Positions 17,131-26,236 of a stretch of DNA of 64,000 nt are shown here, in pieces. This DNA is from an uncultured Bacteroidia bacterium. GTDB lineage: Bacteria; Bacteroidota; Bacteroidia; Bacteroidales; UBA932. The translations under genes and the position numbers were made by a program. The stretch covers positions 86,867 through 150,866 of the forward strand of contig CACZMF010000015.1 of assembly GCA_902782225.1 (NCBI GenBank), read 5' to 3'. The number at the start of each line of letters is the position of its first letter. Position 1 is the first letter of the stretch. The notes under the pieces were generated by a model. It saw only the letters and a list, made by a program, of their open reading frames with translations. It did no database searches and had not been told where the DNA came from.

Positions 17131-19683
17131 GTGAAACGTCTGATCCTGGCACTGGTGGCGGCTGTGGCCTCCCTGATGCTCTGCGGCGAAGGCCGCGGAC
17201 AGGGCCTGCCGTCGCTTGCCAAGGCCCCCGAAATCACCGTCGGGCGCCTTCCGGACGGCGTTTCCTACTATCTTGTCAAGAACGACGACGCCCCCGGGCT
17301 TGCCGACTTCGCCCTCGTGCAGGGCAGGCGCCCGGACAGGAACGGCCCCCGGCGCGACCTCGTGAGCCTGCCCCATTTCCATGGGCGCAAGCCCTATGAG
17401 TTCCTCGCCGGCAGCGGCGTGCGCTACGGGGAGCGCGGCTTCATCCAGCACCTCCGCGACGCCACGGTGTTCCGTTTCGCCAACGTGCCCGTGTTCAATT
17501 CGGACGTGTCGGATTCGACGCTACTGATGATGTTCGACATCGTGCGCTCGTCGCCCTACGGGCAGGCGCTCATCATCAGCGGCAACATCGACGTGGCCGC
17601 AATCAGCGAGCGCATCCGCATCCTGTCGATGACCGTCTCCCAGCGCGAAGACGCCGGTTTTTCCGACGACTACAGCTGGCGGCCCCAGGCGGAGGCGTCC
17701 GTGACCACAGGCACCGCCCCGGTGGGCACCATCATCATCCACTACCGCTCGCCGCGCACCGACCGTGAGCTTATGAACACCATCCAGCCGGTGATGAGCA
17801 AGCTGCTTGCCACCGAGCTCGGCGTGATCCTGGAGCACAGGCTGCGGGCGGCGTTCGCAAGCGCCTCCGTGCCGCTCGCCGACTACCGCTACCGCTACAC
17901 CGGCAGCGACGAGACCGCCGGCGACGAGATGTTCTCCATTGCGGTCCACACCGCCCCCGAGCATCTGGAAAAGGCCCTCAGCACCGCCGGAGGCGTGCTT
18001 TCCACGCTCGACGCCGAAGGGCCGACGACCGAAGAACTGTCGTTCGCGCGTAGCGTGATAGCGGAAGGGGTGGCACGGGACGTGGCCGGCTCGCGGCTGA
18101 CCAACAGCCAGTACGTCGACAAGTGCGTGGCCGCCTACCTCTACGGCGCCAACCTCGCTTCGACCGCGGCCATCAGCGCCGTCTACACCGGGCGCAAGCT
18201 GGACCTGGAGCGCGAGAGGGAGCTGCTGAGCCGCTACGTGTCCGCCACGCTGTCGCCCCGGCGCAACCTCCACCTCCATGTGCGTAACCCGGTCAAACTC
18301 AGCGAATCACGTGCGCTTGACATCTTCCTGAAAGGGTGGGAAGGCGGCATCCCGGCACTTGGCGCCACCCCGCTTCCGGAAGACACGCTGAAGCTTGCCA
18401 CCAGCCGTAAGAAAGTGAAAATCAAGACCAACACCACCGACCCGTTCAGCGGGGGCAAGATATGGACCTTCTCCAACGGCATCAGCGTGGTGTTCAAGAA
18501 AGCTTCTATCGGCGGCACTTTCCACTACGGCCTGATGATGAAGGGCGGATGGACGGAAATCCCCGGAATCAAGGGCTCAGAAGCGGCGTTCGTGGGCGAC
18601 GTCATAGGGCTGCGGCGCACCGCCGGCATGAGCGGGGAGCACTTTCGGGATCTGCTGGCAATGTACGGAGTGTCAATGAGTTCCGAAGCCACGCTTTCAG
18701 ATGTGCGCTACTACGGGAGCGCCCCGCGAAAGTCGCTGACGCTGCTCCTGAAGGCGATGCTCTCGCTCACCGGCGCCTCCGAGCCGGACCCCGAGGCCTA
18801 CAAGCGCTACTGCAGCGAGAAAGCGGTGCGCCTGCAGCGGGACAAGTTCTCGGCCGAGGGCACCCGCGCGGTGCTGGACAGCATCATGTGCCCCGGCTAC
18901 GCATTCGCTTCCGGAAGCCTCCCGGAAGTCCCGGGCAGCGACTTCCCGGACAGGGTGGGGGCGTATCTGAAGCGCAAGGGCGAGACCATGCGCAACGCCA
19001 CCATCGTGTTGGTCGGCGACCTTGATGAAGAAGCCACGCAAAAGATTCTGTGCCAGTATCTTGGCGGCTTCACGACCCAGCAGCAGAGGGTGGTGCGGCC
19101 CCGCCTCGCCTTCCCCCTGCGTGACTGCTGGTCCACAAGTTCCACCCTCGGCGGCTGGCGCGACAAAGGCGTCACGGTGTCGGTCAGCGCCCTGTGGCCG
19201 TTCTCCGCGGAAAGCAATATGTGCCTGAGCCTCGGTTGCACCGTGCTGGAAGCGGAACTTTCCAGGGCCCTCGCCTCCACAGGCTACCGCTTCACGGTGA
19301 CGCGCAGCGCTGAACTGCTGCCCGCGGAAAGGCTGACGGTCTATGTGAACTGCAACCCCTGCATCGCTTCAGGCCTGCCGGAAGACGTCTCTCCGGCCTA
19401 CCCGGCCCAGGTGCTGAACGCCGTGCGCGAAGTGCTGCACAGGCTGGCGGTCAGGGAGGTGGATCCGGCGCTGCTCGCTTCCTGCAAGACCCTTCTGACC
19501 GGCACCCTGAGCGCACAGAACGCCGATCCCCGGCACCTTCGCGACCAGATTCTCTACCGGAGCGCCCTTGGACGGGACCTGACGGGCGGCTACAAAGAAC
19601 GCATCAAGGCCGTGAGCGCTTCCGACATCAGGGCTATGTTCGAGGCCCTGTCGGAGAGCCAGTGTGAATTCGTGGTGCAATGA
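17131..19683 (+). CDS. secreted M16 (insulinase-like) protein without the zinc motif
   Basis: 850 residues from a GTG start giving signal MKRLILALVAAVASLMLCGEG. The two-lobed M16 layout is clear: LPDGVSYYLVKNDDAPG opens the first lobe and FSNGISVVFKKASIGGTFHYG the second. The active-site HxxEH expected about 40 residues after LPDG is absent; that place reads LPHFHGRKPYE. The second lobe has no such motif either, so it is probably a non-catalytic chaperone-like or partner subunit. Downstream features of M16, such as LSGDxD-like IISGNIDVAAI, remain. It overlaps the DUF3109 gene by four bases. Confidence 0.8.
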   Translation: MKRLILALVAAVASLMLCGEGRGQGLPSLAKAPEITVGRLPDGVSYYLVKNDDAPGLADFALVQGRRPDRNGPRRDLVSLPHFHGRKPYEFLAGSGVRYGERGFIQHLRDATVFRFANVPVFNSDVSDSTLLMMFDIVRSSPYGQALIISGNIDVAAISERIRILSMTVSQREDAGFSDDYSWRPQAEASVTTGTAPVGTIIIHYRSPRTDRELMNTIQPVMSKLLATELGVILEHRLRAAFASASVPLADYRYRYTGSDETAGDEMFSIAVHTAPEHLEKALSTAGGVLSTLDAEGPTTEELSFARSVIAEGVARDVAGSRLTNSQYVDKCVAAYLYGANLASTAAISAVYTGRKLDLERERELLSRYVSATLSPRRNLHLHVRNPVKLSESRALDIFLKGWEGGIPALGATPLPEDTLKLATSRKKVKIKTNTTDPFSGGKIWTFSNGISVVFKKASIGGTFHYGLMMKGGWTEIPGIKGSEAAFVGDVIGLRRTAGMSGEHFRDLLAMYGVSMSSEATLSDVRYYGSAPRKSLTLLLKAMLSLTGASEPDPEAYKRYCSEKAVRLQRDKFSAEGTRAVLDSIMCPGYAFASGSLPEVPGSDFPDRVGAYLKRKGETMRNATIVLVGDLDEEATQKILCQYLGGFTTQQQRVVRPRLAFPLRDCWSTSSTLGGWRDKGVTVSVSALWPFSAESNMCLSLGCTVLEAELSRALASTGYRFTVTRSAELLPAERLTVYVNCNPCIASGLPEDVSPAYPAQVLNAVREVLHRLAVREVDPALLASCKTLLTGTLSAQNADPRHLRDQILYRSALGRDLTGGYKERIKAVSASDIRAMFEALSESQCEFVVQ

Positions 19684-20264
19684 GCGGAGCTTTCGGCACC
19701 ATTATCCAGATAGGCGACATCCTTGTGTCCGAGGACGTGGTGCAGGAGTACTTTGCCTGCGACTACGAGTCCTGCAAGGGGATCTGCTGCATAGAGGGCG
19801 ACGCCGGCGCGCCGCTCCAGGAGCGGGAACTGCCCGGGCTCGAACGGGATTACCCGCGCTACTGCGGCGAGATGCTCGAAGCCGGGCGCGAGGCGGTCTC
19901 GCTCAACGGATTCTTCGAAATCGACCCCGAGGGAGACCTGGTCACGCCGCTGGTGCCCGGCTCCTCGGCCTGCGCCTTCGCGCACTTTCGCGACGACGGC
20001 TCATGTCTCTGTGCCATAGAGAAATGCGGCTGCACCAAGCCCGAGTCCTGCTCTCTGTATCCGGTGCGGGTGACCCGCTTCAAGGGCGGCGGCCTGGCCC
20101 TGAACCTCCACAAGTGGGACATCTGCCGCTGCGCCTTCGAGAAGGGCCGACGCGAAGGCATCCGCGCCTACCAGTTCCTCCGGAAGCCCCTCACCGACGT
20201 CTTCGGCGCCGACTTCTACTCCGCCCTCTGCGCCGCCGCCGACCACATCCTCGCCAGCAAGTAG
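19680..20264 (+). CDS. DUF3109 cysteine-rich protein
   Basis: 194 residues with many cysteines in fixed spacing: CDYESCKGICCIEGDAGAP near the start, CAFAHF, CLCAIEKCGC, then SCSLYPVRV and WDICRC. This matches DUF3109, common in Bacteroidota and related to YkgJ-type putative metal-chelating (zinc or Fe-S) domains. Biochemical function is not established. It overlaps the M16 gene by ATGA, so the two are probably made together, but no functional link is known. A 44-base spacer separates it from the convergent MATE gene. Confidence 0.8.
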   Translation: MSGAFGTIIQIGDILVSEDVVQEYFACDYESCKGICCIEGDAGAPLQERELPGLERDYPRYCGEMLEAGREAVSLNGFFEIDPEGDLVTPLVPGSSACAFAHFRDDGSCLCAIEKCGCTKPESCSLYPVRVTRFKGGGLALNLHKWDICRCAFEKGRREGIRAYQFLRKPLTDVFGADFYSALCAAADHILASK

Positions 20265-20308
20265 CGCCGCCAGCGAGCCCCGCGGCCGTGGGAAGGGCGG
20301 CCATTATC

Positions 20309-21748
20309 TCACGCTGAGACCTTGGAAAGGATGTCGCGCCGGTAGGTGAGCGACAGGCATACGGTGCGGGCGGCGAGATGCACGAAATAGGCCGCCAGCA
20401 GCACGTGAAGGCAGATGTCCGCCGCCGTTCCGGCCGCCACCATTCCAGCCGCCGAAGCGCCGTCGGCCCCCGTCAGCGCCGCGCCGCCGCCAAGCCAGCG
20501 CCAGCCGAACCAGGTGGCGAAAAAGCCCAGCAGGGCCACGGCCATCGAGAGGAAGAGGCTCCGGGAGGCGGTGGCGCCCAGATAGATGCCGTCCCAGGTG
20601 AAGGCGGCGCAGCCGAGCGGCGGCATCACGAGCAGCCACGGCAGGAAGCGCCGGCAGGTCTCCACGACGGCGTCGTCGGATGTGAACAGGCGCACCAGCG
20701 GCTCTCCGGTGAGCGCGTATCCACCGATAGAAAGCACCGCTATGCTCATGCTCCACACAAACACGTAACGCACTGTCTTTCGCAGCATTACCCTATCCTG
20801 CGCCCCGATGAAACGCCCCGACAGCGCCTCGCCGGCGTAGGCGAACCCGTCCGTGAAATAAGAGAAAATCATCAGCAGCTGCATCATGATCGAAGAGCAC
20901 GCCAGCAGCACGTCCCCGAACGCCGAGGCGATGATGGTGTAACCCATGTAAATGCCCGTGAAGCACAGCGAACGCCCCAGCAGGTTGCCGTTCATTTTCA
21001 GGAACGGCACCATGTTTCGCGCCCGCAGCAGCTCAGCGGCGTCCTCCCGCCGCACGGTGCCGAGCACGTGGCGGTACTTCCTGAAACACACGGTGATAGC
21101 ATACGCCAGACCCGCATACTGGGCCACCAGCGTGCCCGCCGCGATGCCGTCGAAGCCGATGCCGCCCCACCCGAAAATGCCGAAGGTCAGCACGACCGAC
21201 GCCCAGATGTTGGTGATATTGACCACCAGGTCCGTCCACATCGAGCTCATCGAGTCCTGCATCCCCACGAACCAGCCGCGGAACACCATCAGCCCCAGGG
21301 TGGCCGGAACCGCCCAGATGCGCACGCTGAAGTAGCGCAGGGCCAGTTCACACACACGCGGCGTGGCGCTTACGACCAGCAGTCCGAGCCTTGCCAGCGG
21401 CCGCTGCAACACCAGTATCAGCAAGGCCACCGCCGCGGCAAATGCCAGCCCGCGGAAGAAAATGTCGGCACACTCCCTCCGGTTCTCGCGCCCGAAGGCC
21501 TGCGCCGTGAGCCCGCCGGTGCCCGTGCGGAGGAAGAAAAAGTTCCAGTAGAGAAGGTTCAGCAGCATGGCGCCCACGCTGATGCCGCCTATGAACACGG
21601 CAGAGCCGCCGTCGGCATCGACAAGGTGGCCGGCGAGGGCCGTGTCCACCATCCCCACCAGCGGGACGGTGAGGTTCGCCAGGATGCTGGGCACCGAAAG
21701 GCGCAGGATTTCCCGGTTGAGCGCGCTGTCTGACAGAATGTGTTTCAC
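20309..21748 (-). CDS. MATE family efflux transporter
   Basis: 479 residues with about 12 hydrophobic helices in two homologous halves. The N-terminal block LSVPSILANLTVPLVGMVDTALAGHL is typical of MATE exporters, and TGTGGLTAQAFGREN follows the third helix. These antiporters use an Na+ or H+ gradient to expel cationic drugs or metabolites; the substrate cannot be read from the sequence. It resembles the DinF branch. It is divergent from the dehydrogenase and stands alone. Confidence 0.88.
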   Translation of the reverse strand: MKHILSDSALNREILRLSVPSILANLTVPLVGMVDTALAGHLVDADGGSAVFIGGISVGAMLLNLLYWNFFFLRTGTGGLTAQAFGRENRRECADIFFRGLAFAAAVALLILVLQRPLARLGLLVVSATPRVCELALRYFSVRIWAVPATLGLMVFRGWFVGMQDSMSSMWTDLVVNITNIWASVVLTFGIFGWGGIGFDGIAAGTLVAQYAGLAYAITVCFRKYRHVLGTVRREDAAELLRARNMVPFLKMNGNLLGRSLCFTGIYMGYTIIASAFGDVLLACSSIMMQLLMIFSYFTDGFAYAGEALSGRFIGAQDRVMLRKTVRYVFVWSMSIAVLSIGGYALTGEPLVRLFTSDDAVVETCRRFLPWLLVMPPLGCAAFTWDGIYLGATASRSLFLSMAVALLGFFATWFGWRWLGGGAALTGADGASAAGMVAAGTAADICLHVLLAAYFVHLAARTVCLSLTYRRDILSKVSA

Positions 21749-21807
21749 GTTGGACGCAAAATTAAAAAATGTTTCCTAAATTCGCAGGACAATTTCTATC
21801 ATTTACG

Positions 21808-22830
21808 ATGAAAGCACTTAATCTCCACGCCGTCGGCGACCTGCGCTATGAAGAGGTTCCCGATCCCATCCGCCAGGAAGGCGAAGTCCTGTTGAAAATC
21901 AAGGCCTGCGGCATCTGCGGCAGCGATATCCCCCGCATATTCAAGAAAGGCACATACCATTTCCCGACCATCCCCGGGCACGAGTTCTCGGGCGAAATCA
22001 TCGACGCCGACAAGCCGGAGCTCATCGGGAAGAAGGCGGCGGTATTCCCGCTGCTACCCTGCCGGAAATGCGCTTCCTGCCAGGTGGGTGAGTATGCCCA
22101 GTGCAGCGACTACGACTACTACGGGTCCCGCCGTGACGGCGCCTACGCCGAGTATCTGGCCGTCAAGGAATGGAACCTCGTGCCTTTCGAGGGCATCAGT
22201 TATGAGGAAGCGGCGATGTGTGAGCCCGCAGCCGTGGCGCTCCACGCCGTCGGCCTGGCCGACATCAAGATCGGCGACACCGTGGCGGTGTTCGGCGCCG
22301 GCCCCATCGGTATGATGCTGGCTTTGTGGTGCAAGGCCTCGGGCGCCGCAAAGGTAATCCTCTGCGACATCGACCCGGCCAAGGTGGAATTTGCCGCGAA
22401 GATGGGCTTCGACGCCGTGAACAGCGCGCAGACCGATGCCGCCGAATATATAAAGGAAGCCACCGGCGGGCGCGGGGCCGATGCCTGCATAGAAGGCGCC
22501 GGCGCCACCCAAACCTGGGAAAGCTGCATCAAGGCGGTCAGGAGCTTCGGACACGTGGTCTGCATGGGCAACCCATTCGGCGACATGACCCTCACCCAGG
22601 GCACCTACAGCCAGCTCCTGCGCAAGCAGCTGACCATACGCGGCACCTGGAACAGCTCCTACAACGACGCCCACAACGACTGGCGCACCGCCCTGGACGC
22701 CATCACCAAGCACATCGTGGACGTTCGCCCGCTCATCACCCACCGTTTCGCCCTGAAGGACTACAAGCAGGCCTTCGACATGATCCTCGCCCGCAAGGAG
22801 TTCTACAGCAAGGTGATGTTCGTGGACTAG
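21808..22830 (+). CDS. zinc-dependent medium-chain dehydrogenase (sorbitol/galactitol type)
   Basis: 340 residues from the ATG of MKALNLHAVGDL; 13 codons of open frame upstream look non-coding. Catalytic zinc ligands are CGICGSD and GHE; the structural zinc is held by PCRKCASCQVGEYAQC; VAVFGAGPIGMM is the NAD(P) binding loop. The closest pattern is galactitol-1-phosphate 5-dehydrogenase or L-threonine/sorbitol dehydrogenase, but no PTS or sugar genes are near to fix the substrate. It probably oxidises a polyol with NAD+. Confidence 0.8.
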   Translation: MKALNLHAVGDLRYEEVPDPIRQEGEVLLKIKACGICGSDIPRIFKKGTYHFPTIPGHEFSGEIIDADKPELIGKKAAVFPLLPCRKCASCQVGEYAQCSDYDYYGSRRDGAYAEYLAVKEWNLVPFEGISYEEAAMCEPAAVALHAVGLADIKIGDTVAVFGAGPIGMMLALWCKASGAAKVILCDIDPAKVEFAAKMGFDAVNSAQTDAAEYIKEATGGRGADACIEGAGATQTWESCIKAVRSFGHVVCMGNPFGDMTLTQGTYSQLLRKQLTIRGTWNSSYNDAHNDWRTALDAITKHIVDVRPLITHRFALKDYKQAFDMILARKEFYSKVMFVD

Positions 22831-22859
22831 TGGCAAATATCAGTTTTTGTGAAAAAATT

Positions 22860-22890
22860 TTTGGTGTTTAGAAAAAACGTAGTATATTTG
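22860..22890 (+). promoter_or_regulatory. promoter of the tRNA-Gly gene
   Basis: TTTG (22860-22863), 19 bases, TATATTTG (22883-22890); the tRNA begins ten bases later. Confidence 0.7.
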
Positions 22891-22900
22891 CAGTCCCAAT

Positions 22901-22976
22901 GCGGAAATAGCTCAGTTGGTAGAGCGCAACCTTGCCAAGGTTGAGGTCGCGGGTCCGAGCCCCGTTTTCCGCTCCA
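22901..22976 (+). tRNA. tRNA-Gly (anticodon GCC)
   Basis: The acceptor GCGGAAA pairs with TTTCCGC, the D-arm reads GCTCAGTTGGTAGAGC, the anticodon stem CAACC/GGTTG holds the loop TTGCCAA with anticodon GCC at 22934-22936, and the T-arm GCGGGTCCGAGCCCCGT is present. The 3' CCA is encoded (22974-22976). A strong promoter precedes it and a terminator follows, so it is a single-gene unit. Confidence 0.95.
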
Positions 22977-22980
22977 AAAA

Positions 22981-23010
22981 GGCCTTCCAGATATCTGGAG
23001 GGCCTTTTTT
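22981..23010 (+). terminator. intrinsic terminator after tRNA-Gly
   Basis: A ten-pair stem from GGCCTTCCAG (22981-22990) to CTGGAGGGCC (22995-23004), loop ATAT, followed by six T. Confidence 0.85.
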
Positions 23011-23056
23011 CGTGCATCTCGCCGCACGCTACGGGGGCGCGGAAAGCCTGCTACCG

Positions 23057-23683
23057 CTACTTGCGGTTGTCGAGGATCTTGACGCCGGGGTAGTCGGAGG
23101 GGTTGAAAGTCACCAGTGATTCGGAGACGCCGAAGGCGATGTCCCGCATAGTGAGGGTGATGCCGGACACGGTGGCCCGCAGGCTGACGGGATAGTAGCT
23201 GCCCTTGGCCACTACCAGATCCATAGACTTCGGAGCGTCCTTGTCGCGGTTGGACCGGAGCTTGCGGCAGAGCAGGTACCAGGCGTCGTCGGTCTCATCC
23301 TTCAGGATGATCTCGTAGCCTTCGATGATGCCGCTGAACATTGCCGCGTCGCCGTCGGTGCTGGATTTATCAGACACGGTCCAGTCCTTGATCTCCACCT
23401 GGTTCTTGTCGGAATCATAGACCCACTGGGACTTGCCGTCGGTCCACGTGACCATCGCCACGCCCATCAGGTCGGCCTCGACGCGGGCCTTGTCGCCAAG
23501 GGTGTAGGACCTCGAGACCATCGAACCCACGATGGGCATCTTGACCTCGATCACGAGTGAAACCCCCTCTTTTTCGTGTTCCTTCATCACGTCGTCCATC
23601 CGCGCCACTATCTCCTGCGGGGTCTGGGCCAAGGCCGCAACGGCAGCGAAAAGGGCCAGAATGAATGTTGCTGTCGCTTTCAT
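23057..23683 (-). CDS. LolA-like outer-membrane lipoprotein carrier
   Basis: 208 residues with signal MKATATFILALFAAVAALAQ and no lipobox, so it is periplasmic. The pattern of short beta strands (VSLVIEVKMPIVGSMVSRSY, RVEADLMGVAMVTWTDGKSQWVY) and the conserved tail of the LolA-like fold (VTFNPSDYPGVKILD) support a lipoprotein-carrier protein. The Bacteroidota version is divergent from E. coli LolA, so binding of lipoproteins is inferred from fold. It lies one base after the cysteine desulfidase gene, probably in the same transcript. Confidence 0.7.
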   Translation of the reverse strand: MKATATFILALFAAVAALAQTPQEIVARMDDVMKEHEKEGVSLVIEVKMPIVGSMVSRSYTLGDKARVEADLMGVAMVTWTDGKSQWVYDSDKNQVEIKDWTVSDKSSTDGDAAMFSGIIEGYEIILKDETDDAWYLLCRKLRSNRDKDAPKSMDLVVAKGSYYPVSLRATVSGITLTMRDIAFGVSESLVTFNPSDYPGVKILDNRK

Positions 23684-23684
23684 A

Positions 23685-24968
23685 TTATTGCTTATGGGTC
23701 ATTATGTCAAGGACCATCTTGTCGGTCTCACGCATACCGAGGGAGCCGAGGCGGGTGAGGTTGTGGATGCAACGGTCCACGTCGTCCTCTATCAGGCCCT
23801 CCACGCAGCTCACGGAGTGGTTCTGGACGGCCAGCATGGCGCTGAGCACAGCCGTGGACACTCCGCTGCTCACCTTCAGGGCGCAACTGGGCTTGGCTCC
23901 GTCGCACACCATGCCGGCAAGGTTGGCAATCATATTCTTCACGCTCGCGGCCACCTGCTCGTAGCCGCCGCCCATCAAGAAGGTGAGGCCGCAGCTGCTG
24001 CCGGTCGACGCCACCACGCAGCCGCACAAGGCGCTCAGGCGTCCGAGGCTCTGCTTGATGTAGATGGCGGTCAGGTGGCTGAGCACGAGGGCGCGCGTCA
24101 GCTCCTCCTCGGTGTTGTGGTTCTCTCGCGCGAAGACCACCACCGGGAGCGTGGCCGCGATGCCCTGGTTGCCGCTTCCGGAATTGCTCATCACCGGGAT
24201 CATCGCCCCGGCCATACGGGCGTCGCAAGCGCTTGACGTTGCGCTGATTATGTGGCTGAAAATAGTGTCTCCGAAAATGCCCTTCCCGAGCGGGCGGGAA
24301 AGCGTTTTGCCGAGTTCGTGGCCGTAGTTGCCCTTCAGCGCCTCCTCGGCGGCCGCTTCGTTGAGGCGGCGGGACTCGTTGATGAATTCTATGTCCTCGA
24401 GCGGGGCCGTGGTGGCGAATTCCCAGACGCGGCGCAGCGTGAGTTCCTCTTCGCGCCCGTCGGCATCCGCCGGCGCTCCGAGCGAAGCGCGCTCGTCCAG
24501 CCCCTGGCACGCGGGCCCATCCAGGAAGACCAGGCGCGTGTGGTCCCTGGCGATGATGGCCCTGGATTCGCGCCCGCCCTCGGAAGAGCAGCGCACGTCG
24601 ATGTAGAGCACCTCGGCGCTATCCGTGGTAAGGCCTATCCTGAGCCCGCCGGCGGCAAGCCAGGCCTTCGCCCGCGCCACGGCAGCGGGTGTGCTATCTT
24701 TCAGAACTTCAAGCTGATACGAGCTCTTCCCCACCAGGGCTCCGAGGGCCACGGCGATGGGAAGGCCGGTCATCCCGGTGCCGGGAATGCCCACACCCAT
24801 GGCGTTTTTCAGGATGTTGGCACTGAGCTTCACATCAATTGCCGAAGGTTCGGCGCCGAGCGCTTCGGTGGCATAAGCGGTGCACAGAGCGACGGCGGCC
24901 GGCTCCGTGCAACCCATTGCGGGCACGACCTCCCGCTTGATAAGGTCGATAATCTGGGCGTTGTTCAT
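23685..24968 (-). CDS. cyuA: L-cysteine desulfidase (UPF0597 / serine dehydratase alpha-like)
   Basis: 427 residues from the second in-frame ATG (MNNAQIIDLIKREVVPAMGC). This start sits only six bases from a promoter box, which excludes the earlier ATG. The family has Fe-S ligands, here in PAMGCTEPAA, with others in AGMVCDGAKPSCALK; MSNSGSGNQGIAATLPV is the conserved central loop. The enzyme breaks L-cysteine into pyruvate, ammonia and sulfide in anaerobes. It resembles YhaM/CyuA of E. coli. The cysteine link to the distant suf genes of this window is only thematic. Confidence 0.82.
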   Translation of the reverse strand: MNNAQIIDLIKREVVPAMGCTEPAAVALCTAYATEALGAEPSAIDVKLSANILKNAMGVGIPGTGMTGLPIAVALGALVGKSSYQLEVLKDSTPAAVARAKAWLAAGGLRIGLTTDSAEVLYIDVRCSSEGGRESRAIIARDHTRLVFLDGPACQGLDERASLGAPADADGREEELTLRRVWEFATTAPLEDIEFINESRRLNEAAAEEALKGNYGHELGKTLSRPLGKGIFGDTIFSHIISATSSACDARMAGAMIPVMSNSGSGNQGIAATLPVVVFARENHNTEEELTRALVLSHLTAIYIKQSLGRLSALCGCVVASTGSSCGLTFLMGGGYEQVAASVKNMIANLAGMVCDGAKPSCALKVSSGVSTAVLSAMLAVQNHSVSCVEGLIEDDVDRCIHNLTRLGSLGMRETDKMVLDIMTHKQ

Positions 24969-24974
24969 TAAATG

Positions 24975-25006
24975 CAAAAATAGAGAACAGATTTCACATT
25001 GCCAAA
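24975..25006 (-). promoter_or_regulatory. promoter of the desulfidase gene, near-leaderless
   Basis: On the minus strand TTTG (25003-25006), 20 bases, TATTTTTG (24975-24982). Only six bases separate the box from the ATG, so the mRNA leader should be a few bases at most. Confidence 0.55.
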
Positions 25007-25013
25007 AAATACC

Positions 25014-25021
25014 TATATTTG
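25014..25021 (+). promoter_or_regulatory. -7 box of the sphingolipid operon
   Basis: TATATTTG with the serine palmitoyltransferase ATG 25 bases downstream; the -33 region is not clear. Confidence 0.5.
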
Positions 25022-25045
25022 CAAGCTAAAGTACTGATACCTGAA

Positions 25046-26236
25046 ATGGAAAAATTATTAAACAAGACCTGCGAGAAATACACATTGGCCGAAGAGGTCA
25101 AGGCAAAGGGCATCTACCCCTACTATCGTCCTATTTCTTCCGGTCAGGATCCGCTGGTCACAATGGCCGACGGCTCCAAGGTGCTGATGTTCGGCTCCAA
25201 TTCCTACCTCGGACTTTCCGATGATCCCCGGCTCAAGGAAGCTGCATGCGCGGCTATCCAGAAATACGGCACCAGCTGCTCCGGCAGCCGTTTCCTCAAC
25301 GGCACCCTCGACATCCACGAGGAGCTCGAAGAGAAGCTCGCCCGCTTCGTGGGCAAAGACGAGGCCGTCACCTACAGCACCGGCTTCCAGGTCAACCTCG
25401 GAGTCGTGGGCTGTCTGGGATTCAGGGGAGGATTCATCTTCCTCGACGCTCTCGACCACGCCTGCATCATCGACGGCAGCCGCCTGAGTTTCAGCGAAGT
25501 ACGCAAGTTCCGCCACAACGACATGGCCGACCTCGAGAAGAAGCTCTGGCTCACCCCGAGGCACGCCAACAAACTCATCGTCGTGGACGGCGTGTACTCC
25601 ATGGAAGGCGACCTCGCGCCCGTGCCGCAGCTGGTCGAACTCTGCGAAAAATACAACGCCTCGCTGATGATAGACGACGCCCACGGCCTCGGAGTCTTCG
25701 GCAAGAACGGTTCCGGCACCGCCAGCCACTTTGGCCTCACCGACAAAGTGGACCTCATAATGGGCACATTCTCGAAGAGTTTCGGCTCCCTTGGCGGATT
25801 CATCGCCGGCGACCGCTCCGTCATCGAATACCTCAAGCACAACTCCCGCTCCCTCATCTTCAGCGCCTCCATGACGCCCGCCGCCGTGGCAGCCGCCAGC
25901 AAGGCCCTCGACATCATGCAGGAGGAGCCCGAGCGCATCGAACACCTCTGGAAGCTCACCGAGCACGCCCATAAGGCATTCAAGGACAACGGATTCGACA
26001 TAGGCCACACCGAGTCCCCCATCATCCCGCTCTTCGTGCGCGACACCTTCAAGGCCATGACCATAGTCAAGCTGGCCTACGAAGCCGGCGTGTTCATCAC
26101 CCCGGTCATCGCCCCCGCCGTGCCCGAGAAGGACGTGCTTATCCGCTTCGCGCTGATGGCCACCCACAGCATCGAACAGGTCGACGAGGCCGTCGAAAAA
26201 CTGACCAAAATCTTCAAGGAACTCGAAGTCTTATGA
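25046..26236 (+). CDS. spt: serine palmitoyltransferase
   Basis: 396 residues from ATG MEKLLNKTCEKYTLAEEVK. A fold-type I PLP enzyme of the alpha-oxoamine synthase family that joins serine and a fatty acyl thioester to 3-ketosphinganine, the first step of sphingolipid synthesis. Visible are SNSYLGLSDDPR, the dimer and substrate loop GTSCSGSRFLNG, DDAHGLGVFG, and the PLP lysine in TFSKSFGSLGGF (about Lys244). Sphingolipids are a hallmark of Bacteroidales. The stop overlaps the SDR gene by ATGA. Confidence 0.92.
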   Translation: MEKLLNKTCEKYTLAEEVKAKGIYPYYRPISSGQDPLVTMADGSKVLMFGSNSYLGLSDDPRLKEAACAAIQKYGTSCSGSRFLNGTLDIHEELEEKLARFVGKDEAVTYSTGFQVNLGVVGCLGFRGGFIFLDALDHACIIDGSRLSFSEVRKFRHNDMADLEKKLWLTPRHANKLIVVDGVYSMEGDLAPVPQLVELCEKYNASLMIDDAHGLGVFGKNGSGTASHFGLTDKVDLIMGTFSKSFGSLGGFIAGDRSVIEYLKHNSRSLIFSASMTPAAVAAASKALDIMQEEPERIEHLWKLTEHAHKAFKDNGFDIGHTESPIIPLFVRDTFKAMTIVKLAYEAGVFITPVIAPAVPEKDVLIRFALMATHSIEQVDEAVEKLTKIFKELEVL

